DNA of 64,000 bases, taken from NCBI RefSeq assembly GCF_002900975.1, contig NZ_PJON01000002.1, positions 1 to 64,000 on the forward strand, given 5' to 3'. Each line of letters opens with the position of its first letter. Position 1 is the stretch's first letter. Source of the DNA: Tabrizicola aquatica. GTDB lineage: Bacteria; Pseudomonadota; Alphaproteobacteria; Rhodobacterales; Rhodobacteraceae. The notes beneath the pieces were generated by a model that saw only the letters and a list, made by a program, of their open reading frames with translations, searched no databases and was not told the origin of the DNA. Both the position numbers and the translations under genes were made by a program. Shown here one piece after another: positions 35,018 to 43,675 of the stretch.

Positions 35018-35914
35018 TCACTTCGGTGCCGCAGACTCATCCTGCGTAGCCGGGTTGGCCAGGCCCACCTGCAACGAGCGGACCTGCCCCAGCCAGACAG
35101 CAGCAAGCACCAGCACCGCACCCAGAAGCTGGGCCGCTGTCAAAGACTGTCCCAGCCAGACCCATCCGAGCATGACCGCCGAAACCGGGCTTAGCATCCC
35201 CAGCATCGCCGCCAAGCTGGGCCCAAGCCGCACGATGCCGCGCAGCCAGAACCAGTAGGTCGCCGCCGCCCCTACAAGGCCAAGCCAGGCCAGACCCGCA
35301 AGATTGACGGCTGTCAGGGGCGGCAGCGGCGGTTCGACCAGCAGGGCGACCGGCGCCAGCAGAAAGCCGCCTGCCGTCAGCTGCCATGCGGTGAAGGTCA
35401 GGATCGGAACCGGCGGCTGCCACTTGCGGCTCAGGACCGTTCCCGCCGCCATCGAAACCGTGCCTCCCAGCGCCGCCAGGATACCCAAGGGATCATAGCC
35501 AGAGGCCGGGCCGATCAGGAGGAGTGCCACGCCTGCGACACCCAATACCCCCGCGATGACGGCAACAGCGGCGATCGGGGTGCCAAGGAACCAGCGGGAA
35601 AATCCGATGACCATCAACGCCTGCATCGCCCCCAGCGTTGCCGCCGCTCCACCAGGAAGCCTGTAGGCCGCGATGAACAGTAGGGCCCAAAAGACGGCGA
35701 AGTTCAGTGCCCCCAGGACAAGAACCCGGACCAGCCATTCTCGCGGCGGGAAATCCCGCGTGAGCAACAACAGAAGAAGCCCCGCCGGCAACGCGCGCAG
35801 GGCCGCGACCGTCAGCGGATACCCCTGCGGCAGCGCCTCGGTTGTGACGATGTAGGTGCTGCCCCAGACAATCGGGGCAATGGCGGTCAGGGCAAGGTCA
35901 AGCGCGCGGGGCAT
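35018..35914 (-). CDS. DMT superfamily (EamA) transporter
   Basis: The 298-residue protein has ten membrane segments and duplicated EamA domains: LTAIAPIVWGSTYIVTTEALP at the start and GILAALGGTVSMAAGTVLSRKW in the second half. It is closest in feel to the RhaT/YedA-like exporters. It is not a close paralogue of the transporter at 33735. The start codon lies inside the 3' end of the DUF1127 gene, so the two may be translationally coupled. Intergenic DNA before tRNA-Pro (34827-35017) holds nothing recognisable. Confidence 0.88.
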   Translation of the reverse strand: MPRALDLALTAIAPIVWGSTYIVTTEALPQGYPLTVAALRALPAGLLLLLLTRDFPPREWLVRVLVLGALNFAVFWALLFIAAYRLPGGAAATLGAMQALMVIGFSRWFLGTPIAAVAVIAGVLGVAGVALLLIGPASGYDPLGILAALGGTVSMAAGTVLSRKWQPPVPILTFTAWQLTAGGFLLAPVALLVEPPLPPLTAVNLAGLAWLGLVGAAATYWFWLRGIVRLGPSLAAMLGMLSPVSAVMLGWVWLGQSLTAAQLLGAVLVLAAVWLGQVRSLQVGLANPATQDESAAPK

Positions 35915-36080
35915 CCGAAGCCTCTCCGTCAGATGCGGCGCAGGATCGGCAGGGCAAGGGACGCCATGTCCCTTCGATCCCGATGTCGCGGGCAAGGTGG
36001 GGACCAAGCCGGTTGGCCAGCCTGGTCAGATCGGCCTGCACGGCGCGGCGGCGCCAGGCCCGGGCAAGGGATCTCAGCAT
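35898..36080 (-). CDS. DUF1127 (YjiS-like) small protein
   Basis: The 60-residue basic protein sits behind a strong ribosome site (CAGGAGGG). Residues 1-38 (MLRSLARAWRRRAVQADL, then LANRLGPHLARDIGIEG) match the DUF1127 pattern: W.RRR, a variable helix, and L.DIG. Such proteins are small, Arg-rich and in several alphaproteobacteria bind RNA or affect phosphate and carbon stress responses. The last 16 bases overlap the start of the EamA gene in another frame. It lies 15 bases after wrbA, so probably the same transcript. Confidence 0.65.
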   Translation of the reverse strand: MLRSLARAWRRRAVQADLTRLANRLGPHLARDIGIEGTWRPLPCRSCAASDGEASDAPRA

Positions 36081-36095
36081 GGCGCCCTCCTGCGA

Positions 36096-36719
36096 TCAGG
36101 CGGCAAGCCGCGCGGCGGTGCCGGCGGTCAGACGGGCGGCAATATCGGCGACATGCGCCCCAAGGAAGCGCGCGCCCGCAAGTTCGGTTGGGTTCGGGGT
36201 GAACCCGCCGTCCGACCCCGCGATGGTCCCCGCGCCATAGGGCGCTCCGCCGATGATGCCGTCGCCCGAGGTCTGGCCGGCAAAGCTGTAGGGCAACCCG
36301 GCGATCAGCAGTCCGAAGTGCTGCAGCGCGATCTGGGTCGAAAGCATCGTCGCCTCGTGCCCGCCATGCTGCGAGCCGGTAGACACAAACACTCCAGCGA
36401 CCTTGCCAACCAGTGCGTTGCGCATCCACAGGCCGCCCGCCTGGTCGATGAACTGCTTCATCTGCCCGGCCATCAGGCCGAACCGGGTCGGTGTGCCAAA
36501 CAGGATGCCATCGTAATCGGCAAGATCGGCGGGGGTGGCGACGGGGGTGTCATCCTCGACAAAGCCGGCGCTCTTGCGAATGTCCTCGGGCACCGTCTCG
36601 GGAATGCGGCGGATGTCGACTGAGGTTCCAGGCACGGTCTGCGCGCCTTCGGCCACGGCATCGGCCAGGGTACGGACATGGCCGTAGCTGGAATAGTAAA
36701 GCACAAGTATGCGGGTCAT
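36096..36719 (-). CDS. wrbA: NAD(P)H:quinone oxidoreductase, WrbA type
   Basis: The 207-residue flavodoxin-fold protein has the FMN phosphate loop at the N terminus (ILVLYYSSYGHVRTLADAV). DYDGILFGTPTRFGLMAGQMKQFIDQAGGLW and GKVAGVFVSTGSQHGGHEATML follow, both diagnostic of WrbA. It performs two-electron reduction of quinones, limiting radical formation. It is downstream of a LysR gene in the same orientation and upstream of DUF1127-EamA. The LysR may control it. Confidence 0.95.
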   Translation of the reverse strand: MTRILVLYYSSYGHVRTLADAVAEGAQTVPGTSVDIRRIPETVPEDIRKSAGFVEDDTPVATPADLADYDGILFGTPTRFGLMAGQMKQFIDQAGGLWMRNALVGKVAGVFVSTGSQHGGHEATMLSTQIALQHFGLLIAGLPYSFAGQTSGDGIIGGAPYGAGTIAGSDGGFTPNPTELAGARFLGAHVADIAARLTAGTAARLAA

Positions 36720-36803
36720 CTGATCCTCACTGGCAGGGGTTTCTCTGCCGGAAGATCGCTACTTGGGGTCGTGGGAAACATCCCTCGCGACGCAAGACAG
36801 TCT

Positions 36804-37709
36804 TTACGCCAAAGGGGGAATTTCCCGGGCCAGCTCCTGTTCAAGATGGTCAAGGAACGCTGCAATTCGTACGTCTTTCGAAGGGCTTGCCGCCGAGATC
36901 GCCCAGATCTCGCGCGGCGGCAGTTCGAACCGGGGCAGGACGCGCTTCAGCGCTCCGGATATCTCGGGCGCGCGTGAGATGAAGTCGGGCAGCGTGCCAA
37001 GTCCGCATCCCGCAATCAGCAGGTCCCGCAGGACGAAGCTGCTGCTGACCCGCGCCCAGGGGTCCACGGCCACGCTGAAGGCCCCGTCCGGCCCGCGCAG
37101 ATCCCAGCTTGTCAGATGTTCCGACAAAAGGTAGCCGACCACGTCATGCCCGGAAAGGTCCTTCGGCGTGGCCGGAGTGCCGCGTTCGGCCAGATAGGCG
37201 GGGGCCGCGAAGATGCCGACCTGAACCCCACCGATCCTGCGGGCGCGAAGCGAGGAATCCTTCAGGCTTGACCGGATGCGCAGCGTCAGGTCGAAGCCAC
37301 CCTCGACCATGTCGACCACCCGATCGTCCAGCGTCAGGCTGACCCGCAGGTCGGGGTAGCGCCGGAAGAAGGCTGGAAGCATCGGTGCCACGACAAGTTG
37401 CCCGAAGGACGACGGCGCATTGATCCGCAGGTGACCGACGACCGCCCGCGCGCTGTCACGGATATGGTCCTCGACCCGCTGCACGGCCTCAAGGATTCCC
37501 TTCGCCTCGTCGAAATATACCCGTCCCGCCTCGGTCAAAGACATGCTCCGGGTCGTACGGGTGATCAGCGTGGTGCCAAGGCTTTGTTCCAGCAACCGCA
37601 CTTCTCGGCTGAGGAGGGCGGCGGAAACTCCCAGATCCTCGGCCGCCCGTGCAAAGCTGCCGCGATCGACGATCCGGCAGAAGGCCTGCATGACCGACAG
37701 CTTGTCCAT
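36804..37709 (-). CDS. LysR-family transcriptional regulator
   Basis: The 301-residue protein begins MDKLSVMQAFCRIVDRGSF, then ALLSREVRLLEQSLGTTLI as recognition helix. The LysR effector-binding domain follows, typical of the DsdC/PA0477-type group in which members often control quinone reductases or exporters. The start at 37709 fits the family; the upstream extension is ignored. An 84-base gap separates it from wrbA, and the DHA2 exporter lies upstream behind a hairpin. Either neighbour could be a target. The effector is unknown. Confidence 0.9.
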   Translation of the reverse strand: MDKLSVMQAFCRIVDRGSFARAAEDLGVSAALLSREVRLLEQSLGTTLITRTTRSMSLTEAGRVYFDEAKGILEAVQRVEDHIRDSARAVVGHLRINAPSSFGQLVVAPMLPAFFRRYPDLRVSLTLDDRVVDMVEGGFDLTLRIRSSLKDSSLRARRIGGVQVGIFAAPAYLAERGTPATPKDLSGHDVVGYLLSEHLTSWDLRGPDGAFSVAVDPWARVSSSFVLRDLLIAGCGLGTLPDFISRAPEISGALKRVLPRFELPPREIWAISAASPSKDVRIAAFLDHLEQELAREIPPLA

Positions 37710-37888
37710 CTTTGCGCCTGATCCCCTTCGCGCTGCTTGATGAAGCATGAGGGGTGGCTGCCCCTTGGGCAAGTTGGATCATCCTGCACGCGCTTCGCCG
37801 GGGACGGTTGCTGGAAGTTTGTGGCCTCCATCCCCATCGTGGCGCGGGCGAGATGGGTTAGGATTTTCGTTGTCCTTTCCGTTCAGGA

Positions 37889-37922
37889 CTCCGCGCCCCG
37901 TTTTCCGGGGCGCGGAGGTTTT
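37889..37922. terminator. Strong hairpin downstream of the DHA2 exporter
   Basis: Perfect 11-base arms CTCCGCGCCCC (37889-37899) and GGGGCGCGGAG (37907-37917) enclose GTTTTCC, flanked by TTTT on the plus strand. It ends the exporter transcript or blocks read-through in either direction. Confidence 0.7.
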
Positions 37923-37925
37923 GCG

Positions 37926-39326
37926 TCAGCCGACCGGCACGTCGGCAGCGGCGGCACCGCCGCGCACCAGGACCAGCGAGGCGATGGCGGCCAGTGCTGC
38001 GACAACCGCGGCGCCCGTGAAGGCGGTCTGATAGCCCACAAGCATCGCGTTGGGTTCCCCCTGCATCGAGGCCGCCAGCGAGACCATCACCGCAAGGCCC
38101 AGGGCCGAGCCGACCTGATACGTCGTATTGATCAGCCCCGAGGCGAGGCCGGTGTCCTGCGGGGCCGCGCCGCCCATGCCCGTCATGGTGACCGGGATAT
38201 AGGCCAGCGACATGCCGATGGCCGCCAGGATCGACACCGGCAGGACATTGGCAACGTAAGTGCCGTCGGCGGGTAGTCCGGCGAAGAGAGCCAGCGACAG
38301 CGCCAGGGCCAGAAGGCCCGTCACCAGCACCGGCTTCACGCCAAAGCGACCGATCAGCGGACCGGTCAGGCGGACCATCATCACCATGATGACCAGCGTC
38401 ATCGGCAGAAGAGCGAGACCCGAGCCGAAGGCCGAAAGGTTCAGCACGGTTTGCAGGTAAAGGTTCAGGAAGAACCACAGCGGGATCCACGCGGCACCCA
38501 GCAGCGCCATCACCAGATTGCCCGCCGCAAGGCCAGGCGCGCGGAAGATGCGCAAAGGCAGAAGCGGGCTTTTCGACACCGCCTGCATCCAGAGGAAAGC
38601 CACCAGAAGCACCGTTGCCAGTCCAAGAAGGCCAAGGGTCTGCGGGACGAACCAGCCAACATGCTCACCCGTCACGATGGCATAGACCGCCGCGACGATG
38701 GCCCCGGTCACGAGGGCGGAGTCGGTCAGGCCGATCTTGCCGCTTGTGCCGGGAATGGCGCGCAGGACCGAGGGGCCGGCGGCCAGCACGGCGATGCCCA
38801 AGGGCAGGTTGATGAGGAAGGTCCAGGACCAGCTCATCCACTCGGTGATGACGCCCCCAAGAAAGACCCCCGCCGTGCCGCCGGCGGCCGCCGAAGCGCC
38901 CCAGAAGCCGAAAGCCTTGCCCAGTTCCGCAGGCTGCCCGCCGAAAAGCCGCATCAGGATCGTCAGCGCGGCGGGGGCGATCAGCGCCGCGCCGACGCCT
39001 TGCAAGGCGCGTCCGGCAAGCAGCACTTCCTGGCTGCCGGCCAGACCCGCGACGGCCGAGGCACCGGTCAGGATGGCAAAGCCCCAAAGGAAGATGCGCC
39101 GCGCGCCGAAGACATCGGCCAGCTTGCCACCAAGCAGGAGGAGACCACCGAAGGCGATGACATAGGCGTTGAAGATCCAGCTCAGACCTTCGTCGGTAAA
39201 GCCGAGGTCAGCCTGAATGGCGGGCAGGGCCACGCCGATGATCGAGGTATCAAGGATCACAATGAACTGCGCGGCGCAGAGGAGCGCCAGCGCCTTCCAA
39301 CGCTTTGGATCAAGAGAGGGTGTCAT
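37926..39326 (-). CDS. MFS efflux transporter, DHA2 (EmrB/QacA-like) family
   Basis: The 466-residue protein has about 14 membrane segments. It starts with ALLCAAQFIVILDTSIIGVALPAIQADLGF, the DHA2 signature with an acidic residue in segment 1. Motif A (GGKLADVFGARRIFLWG) and motif C-like GASAAAGGTAGVFLGGVITEW follow. This group exports hydrophobic drugs and other toxic compounds by proton antiport. No EmrA adaptor is adjacent, so it acts in the inner membrane alone. Upstream lies a long inverted repeat that could bind a regulator. Confidence 0.9.
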   Translation of the reverse strand: MTPSLDPKRWKALALLCAAQFIVILDTSIIGVALPAIQADLGFTDEGLSWIFNAYVIAFGGLLLLGGKLADVFGARRIFLWGFAILTGASAVAGLAGSQEVLLAGRALQGVGAALIAPAALTILMRLFGGQPAELGKAFGFWGASAAAGGTAGVFLGGVITEWMSWSWTFLINLPLGIAVLAAGPSVLRAIPGTSGKIGLTDSALVTGAIVAAVYAIVTGEHVGWFVPQTLGLLGLATVLLVAFLWMQAVSKSPLLPLRIFRAPGLAAGNLVMALLGAAWIPLWFFLNLYLQTVLNLSAFGSGLALLPMTLVIMVMMVRLTGPLIGRFGVKPVLVTGLLALALSLALFAGLPADGTYVANVLPVSILAAIGMSLAYIPVTMTGMGGAAPQDTGLASGLINTTYQVGSALGLAVMVSLAASMQGEPNAMLVGYQTAFTGAAVVAALAAIASLVLVRGGAAAADVPVG

Positions 39327-39340
39327 GGGTTCAGTCCTTT

Positions 39341-39387
39341 GACGACAGGGTTTCGCCGGGGCGAATCGCCCGGTCCCTTCTGTCGTC
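39341..39387. promoter_or_regulatory. Long inverted repeat in the promoter region of the DHA2 exporter
   Basis: GACGACAG (39341-39348) and CTGTCGTC (39380-39387) flank an inner 13-bp palindrome GGGCGAATCGCCC (39359-39371). It lies just before the exporter start and could be an operator or an mRNA hairpin. Confidence 0.4.
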
Positions 39388-39447
39388 GCGGTTCCAACGC
39401 TGGCAGGGTCAAGCGGTCAGTCCGAAGATTTTTTCCTGGCCAGGGTG

Positions 39448-39478
39448 TTGACCTTCCAACACTGGAAAACCCCATCTC
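39448..39478 (+). promoter_or_regulatory. CueR/HmrR-type promoter of copZ
   Basis: TTGACC (-35) overlaps the dyad ACCTTCC-N6-GGAAAAC (39451-39470), with a 19-base spacer to the -10 region. An overlong spacer with the dyad inside is the hallmark of MerR-family copper promoters. Confidence 0.85.
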
Positions 39479-39522
39479 GGCCCAACGGCACCCTTTGCCG
39501 CCTGTAATGAAAGGACCTGAAC

Positions 39523-39714
39523 ATGCTTGAACTGACCCTTCCCGGAATGACCTGCGGCGGCTGCGCGCGCGGCGTGACGGCAGCGATCAAATCCGTTGAT
39601 CCGGCGGCCGAGGTCGTCACCGACGTGCCCGCCCGCACGGTGCGGGTCGAGACCTCTGCCAACGCAGAAGCCATCAAGGCCGCCGTGGCGGAGGCGGGAT
39701 ATACCGCTGCCTGA
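39523..39714 (+). CDS. copZ: Copper chaperone CopZ (HMA domain)
   Basis: The 63-residue protein is a single heavy-metal-associated domain. [19 protein letters not shown] carries the Cu(I)-binding CxxC, and [21 protein letters not shown] forms the end of the ferredoxin-like fold. It delivers Cu(I) to the exporter CopA, whose gene follows after a terminator and a second copper promoter. Start behind GAAAGGA. Confidence 0.93.
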   Translation: MLELTLPGMTCGGCARGVTAAIKSVDPAAEVVTDVPARTVRVETSANAEAIKAAVAEAGYTAA

Positions 39715-39743
39715 CCGGTCTGGTGCGACGACAAAATGGGAGG

Positions 39744-39773
39744 GGGCCGGGGGAACTTTCCCCGGCCCTTTCC
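39744..39773 (+). terminator. Intrinsic terminator after copZ
   Basis: GGGCCGGGG (39744-39752) and CCCCGGCCC (39760-39768) with loop GAACTTT, followed by TTTCC. It makes copZ a separate, potentially more abundant transcript than copA. Confidence 0.8.
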
Positions 39774-39812
39774 ATTGCCGGAGGACCCCAGCCCTTCCCC
39801 AAGATAAGCCGC

Positions 39813-39843
39813 TTGACCCTGACATCGTTGGAAGCCCCAGAAC
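39813..39843 (+). promoter_or_regulatory. CueR/HmrR-type promoter of copA
   Basis: TTGACC (39813-39818) is followed by a 19-base spacer holding a weaker dyad, ACCCTGA...TGGAAGCC, related to the copZ and cueR operators. Confidence 0.65.
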
Positions 39844-39880
39844 CCGATTCGACGCACATCGCATCGAAAGGATTCCCGCC

Positions 39881-42403
39881 ATGAAGGACGTCATCGACCA
39901 CCCGTCCCCCACACTTCACGACAGCCTTGGCATCACCGGCATGACCTGCGCCTCTTGCGTTTCCCGGGTCGAGAAGGCCATCGCCAGGGTTCCCGGCGTG
40001 GCTTCCACCTCGGTCAACCTGGCGACCGAGCGCGCCGACATCCGCTACGAAGGCGCCCCGGTCCGCGAGGCGGTCATCGCGGCGATCCGCGGCGTTGGTT
40101 ACGACGTCGAGGCAGCGACGCTGGAGGTCGGGATCGACGGCATGACCTGCGCCTCCTGCGTGCTGCGGGTCGAGAAGGCGATTGCTGCCGTGCCGGGCGT
40201 GCTGACGGCCTCGGTCAACCTCGCGACCGAGCGGGCGACGGTCCAAATCGCGGACAACTCGCCCGAGACGACTCGTGCGATCCAGGCCGCGATCCGCGGC
40301 GCGGGGTATGAGCCGCAGGCGGCGCATATTGATACCACCGACAAGGCCGCCGCGCGCGAGGAAGAGCAGGGCCGCCTGAAGCGCGACCTTCTGATCGCGG
40401 GCGGGCTGACCCTGCCGATCTTCCTGCTGGAAATGGGCAGTCACCTGGTCCCCGCGCTGCACCACTGGCTGGCGATGAGCGTAGGGCGGACACCGCTTTA
40501 CCTGCTGTATTTCGTCCTTGCGACCATCGTGCAGTACGGCCCCGGCCTGCGCTTCTACCGCAAGGGCGTCCCGGCGCTGCTGCGGTTTGCGCCCGACATG
40601 AACTCGCTGGTCGTCCTCGGCTCCACCGCCGCCTGGGCCTATTCGGTCGTGGCGACCTTTGCCCCCGGCCTTCTGCCGCAGGGCACGGCGAACGTATACT
40701 TCGAGGCCTCCGCCGTCATCGTCACCCTGATCCTGTTGGGCCGTTTCCTGGAAGCCAAGGCCAAGGGTCGCACGTCCGAGGCGATCAGCCGGTTGATGGG
40801 CCTTCAGGCCAAGACCGCCCGCGTCCAGCGCGGAGGGGATTACGTTGACGTGGCACTGGACGAAGTGCAGCCGGGTGATGTGGTCCAGGTCCGTCCAGGT
40901 GACCGTGTCCCGGTAGACGGCACGGTGCTGACCGGATCATCCTTCGTGGACGAGGCGATGATCTCGGGCGAACCCGTGCCGGTCATGAAGTCCGAAGGCG
41001 CGTCGGTCACCGGCGGCACGATCAACAAGACCGGCAGCTTCACCTACCGGGCCGAGAAGGTCGGGGCGGACATGATGCTGTCGCAGATCATCCGCATGGT
41101 CGAAAGCGCGCAAGGGGCGAAACTGCCGATCCAGGCGCTGGTCGACAAGGTCACGGCCTGGTTCGTCCCCGCCGTGATGCTGGCCGCCGCGCTGACCTTC
41201 GGCCTGTGGTGGGTCTGGGGTCCCGATCCGGCGATCACCTTCGCCCTGGTCAACGCGGTCGCCGTCCTGATCATCGCTTGCCCCTGCGCGATGGGCCTGG
41301 CCACCCCGACCTCGATCATGGTCGGCACCGGGCGGGCGGCGGAGCTGGGGGTCCTCTTCCGCAACGGCGAGGCGCTGCAAAGTCTGACCTCGGTCGACGT
41401 GGTCGCGCTGGACAAGACCGGCACCCTCACCGAAGGCCACCCGGTTCTGACCGACCTCGTACTCGCCAAGGGCTACGCCCGCTCGGACGTTCTGGCCCTG
41501 GTCGCGTCGGCCGAGGCCGGGTCCGAGCATCCGGTCGCCACGGCCATCACCGAGGCGGCGCGGGCCGAGGGGCTGATCCTGGCCGACGCCGACGGCTTCG
41601 AGGCGATCCCGGGTTACGGTATCCGTGCCAATGTCGCCGACCGCCTGGTCGAAGTGGGCGCTGACCGGTTCATGACCTCTCTTGGCCTTGACGTGACGGC
41701 ATTTGCCGAGGCGGCGGCGGCACTTGCCTCCCGCGCCCGGACACCGCTTTACGTCGCACTCGACGGCAAGGTAGCTGGCCTTGTGGCGGTCGCCGATCCG
41801 ATCAAGCCGACGACCCCTGCGGCCATCGCGGCGCTGCACAAGCTGGGGCTGAAGGTCGCGATGATCACCGGGGACAACCGGCGCACGGCCGAGGCCATCG
41901 CGGCCGAGCTTGGCATCGACGAAGTCGTGGCCGAGGTCCTGCCCGAAGGCAAGGTTGCCGCGCTGAAGGCGTTGCGTGACGGCGGCCGAAAGGTGGCCTT
42001 TGTCGGCGACGGGATCAACGACGCCCCGGCGCTGGCCGAGGCGGATGTGGGTCTGGCCGTCGGCACCGGCACCGATGTCGCCATCGAAAGCGCCGATGTG
42101 GTGCTGATGGGCGGTGACCTCGGGGGCGTGCCGAAGGCCATCGGCCTGTCGCGGGCCACGCTGCGCAACATCCGGCAGAACCTGTTCTGGGCCTTTGCCT
42201 ACAACGCCGCGCTGATCCCCGTGGCGGCGGGGGTGCTTTACCCGCTGAACGGCACACTTCTGTCGCCGATGCTGGCTGCGGGCGCGATGGCGCTGTCCTC
42301 GGTGTTCGTCCTGAGTAACGCGCTGCGGCTGAAGCGCTTCGCCCCTGCCACCCCGGCGCGCCCTGCGCCGGGAAAGGCCCTGTCCGCGCAAACCCTGTCC
42401 TGA
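39881..42403 (+). CDS. copA: Cu(I)-translocating P1B-type ATPase CopA
   Basis: The 840-residue enzyme has two N-terminal HMA domains (CxxC at residues 23/26 and 90/93). The membrane copper site is [12 protein letters not shown] (about 467), the phosphorylation site [13 protein letters not shown] (about 510), and the nucleotide-domain motif SEHPVATAI carries the HP pair. The hinge is [10 protein letters not shown] (about 706). It pumps Cu(I) from cytoplasm to periplasm. It has its own copper-type promoter and is followed 11 bases later by a glutaredoxin-like gene. Upstream in-frame sequence overlaps copZ and is not part of the protein. Confidence 0.96.
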   Translation: MKDVIDHPSPTLHDSLGITGMTCASCVSRVEKAIARVPGVASTSVNLATERADIRYEGAPVREAVIAAIRGVGYDVEAATLEVGIDGMTCASCVLRVEKAIAAVPGVLTASVNLATERATVQIADNSPETTRAIQAAIRGAGYEPQAAHIDTTDKAAAREEEQGRLKRDLLIAGGLTLPIFLLEMGSHLVPALHHWLAMSVGRTPLYLLYFVLATIVQYGPGLRFYRKGVPALLRFAPDMNSLVVLGSTAAWAYSVVATFAPGLLPQGTANVYFEASAVIVTLILLGRFLEAKAKGRTSEAISRLMGLQAKTARVQRGGDYVDVALDEVQPGDVVQVRPGDRVPVDGTVLTGSSFVDEAMISGEPVPVMKSEGASVTGGTINKTGSFTYRAEKVGADMMLSQIIRMVESAQGAKLPIQALVDKVTAWFVPAVMLAAALTFGLWWVWGPDPAITFALVNAVAVLIIACPCAMGLATPTSIMVGTGRAAELGVLFRNGEALQSLTSVDVVALDKTGTLTEGHPVLTDLVLAKGYARSDVLALVASAEAGSEHPVATAITEAARAEGLILADADGFEAIPGYGIRANVADRLVEVGADRFMTSLGLDVTAFAEAAAALASRARTPLYVALDGKVAGLVAVADPIKPTTPAAIAALHKLGLKVAMITGDNRRTAEAIAAELGIDEVVAEVLPEGKVAALKALRDGGRKVAFVGDGINDAPALAEADVGLAVGTGTDVAIESADVVLMGGDLGGVPKAIGLSRATLRNIRQNLFWAFAYNAALIPVAAGVLYPLNGTLLSPMLAAGAMALSSVFVLSNALRLKRFAPATPARPAPGKALSAQTLS

Positions 42404-42414
42404 AGGAGGCACCG

Positions 42415-42672
42415 ATGTCCCATTCCAATGTCGAGATCTACACCACCCCCACCTGCCCCGATTGCGCCACGCTGAAGCGTTGGCTGGCGGCTCAGGGCGT
42501 CCACTATGTCGAGCGTGACCTGACCAACCCCCGCATCGCGGAAGAGGCCCGCCGCCGCACTGGCCTGCGGGTCGCGCCGATCACACTGGTTGACGGCAAG
42601 GCGATCTGGGGCACGGCCGCCCAGCAGTTGCCACGCCTCCGGCGGCTTCTGGCAGCAGACCATGCCTTCTAG
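42415..42672 (+). CDS. Glutaredoxin-like thiol protein
   Basis: The 85-residue thioredoxin-fold protein has a redox CPDC in VEIYTTPTCPDCATLKRWL and the cis-Pro region LRVAPITLVDGKAIWG. It is shorter than classic glutaredoxins, like the NrdH/GrxC-type singles. The strong ribosome site GAAGGAGG lies between it and copA, with an 11-base gap, so it belongs to the copA transcript. It may reduce thiols oxidised by copper or assist chaperones; that is inference. Confidence 0.85.
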   Translation: MSHSNVEIYTTPTCPDCATLKRWLAAQGVHYVERDLTNPRIAEEARRRTGLRVAPITLVDGKAIWGTAAQQLPRLRRLLAADHAF

Positions 42673-42688
42673 GGCCTGAATTTCAGGC

Positions 42689-42719
42689 TTGACCTTCCAA
42701 CGGTGGGAAGGTGCAGGCT
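42689..42719 (+). promoter_or_regulatory. CueR/HmrR autoregulated promoter
   Basis: TTGACC (-35) with the perfect dyad ACCTTCC-N7-GGAAGGT (42692-42712) in a 19-base spacer. It is the best of the three copper operators in the window and sits before the regulator gene itself. Confidence 0.88.
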
Positions 42720-42749
42720 GTCCTTAGTCACCCAAAAGGAAGATGACCC

Positions 42750-43205
42750 ATGAACATCGGCGATATCGCGAAGGCCACCGGAATCTCGGCCAAGATGATC
42801 CGCTACTATGAGGAAACCGGCCTGATCCGCGCCGCCAACCGGGCGTTGTCGGGTTACAGGGTCTACTCGGACAACGACCTGCAGACGCTGCGCTTTGTCC
42901 GTCGTGCCCGCGACCTGGGCTTCACGGTCAAGCAGATCGACGATCTCCTCACTCTCTGGCGCGACCGCACCCGGGCCAGCGCCAGCGTGAAGGAGATCGC
43001 GATGGGCCATGTCGCGGCCCTGGAAAAGAAGATGCAGGAGTTGAAGGACATGACCGATACGCTGCTGCACCTTGCCTCGAACTGCCACGGCGATGACCGG
43101 CCCGACTGCCCGATCCTAAGGACATTGGGCAGCGCCGATGCCGTGGCCCCACTGCCCAAGACCCGTGATCGCCGCAAGACGCGGGCCTTCGATCGCGTCC
43201 GCTAA
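42750..43205 (+). CDS. cueR: MerR-family copper-responsive regulator CueR/HmrR
   Basis: The 151-residue regulator has an N-terminal winged helix (MNIGDIAKATGISAKMIRYYEETGL) and a long dimerisation helix. The Cu(I)-binding loop CHGDDRPDCPIL contains the two Cys of CueR (C..x7..C). It recognises the dyads before copZ, copA and itself. Binding distorts the 19-base spacer when Cu(I) is present. The C-terminal tail (LPKTRDRRKTRAFDRVR) is basic and longer than in E. coli. Confidence 0.94.
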   Translation: MNIGDIAKATGISAKMIRYYEETGLIRAANRALSGYRVYSDNDLQTLRFVRRARDLGFTVKQIDDLLTLWRDRTRASASVKEIAMGHVAALEKKMQELKDMTDTLLHLASNCHGDDRPDCPILRTLGSADAVAPLPKTRDRRKTRAFDRVR

Positions 43206-43326
43206 GGGATGGACGCCGGGTCCGCCCCGGCGTGACGCAAGGCGTTTGGGGCGCACTGGCTTGATCCTGGTCATGTCCGCCACCACAGGAAACTGCAATC
43301 CTGAACCACGAAAGGAAAACGGACCG

Positions 43327-43650
43327 GTGCTGCGGTTTCTGGCCCTGCTCTGCTCGCTCGCCCTGATGCTGGCCCCCTTGGGTCAGGCGCAGGCCAACCC
43401 GGCATGCGCAATGCTGGCGATGTCGCAGGACGCGGTCCACACCGCACAGGGGTCTGACCATCAGCTGCCGATCGCCGGCCACGCTGGCCAGGTCTGCAAG
43501 CAGGTCTGTGCAATGGTTGGCATTCTCACTCCACCGGACCCGGACCTGACGCACTTCGCCACCATCCGTCCCGCGCCACGTCCAATCTCTCGGCTGCTCG
43601 ACTCCCACCCGCCCGCACCATCCGAACGCCCGCCGAAACATCTGGTCTGA
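43327..43650 (+). CDS. cutF: CutF-like copper-sensing leader protein (DUF2946-type)
   Basis: The 107-residue protein starts at GTG (AAAGGA upstream) with a signal peptide (VLRFLALLCSLALMLAPLGQAQA). It has a CxxxC pair, VCKQVC at residues 57/61, and a Pro-rich end (SHPPAPSERPPKHLV). These are the features of CutF, which in Rhodobacter capsulatus senses copper through CxxxC and stalls at its Pro-rich C terminus to allow translation of the downstream multicopper oxidase CutO. Here cutO follows but is truncated, so regulation would be idle. An alternative ATG at 43273 would add 18 poorly conserved residues. Confidence 0.75.
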   Translation: MLRFLALLCSLALMLAPLGQAQANPACAMLAMSQDAVHTAQGSDHQLPIAGHAGQVCKQVCAMVGILTPPDPDLTHFATIRPAPRPISRLLDSHPPAPSERPPKHLV

Positions 43651-43675
43651 CCGCCCTTACCCTTCAGATCAGGGC

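Noticed and set aside
36720-36803. A defined LysR-binding site before wrbA
   Set aside because: T-N11-A motifs are too common here to single one out.
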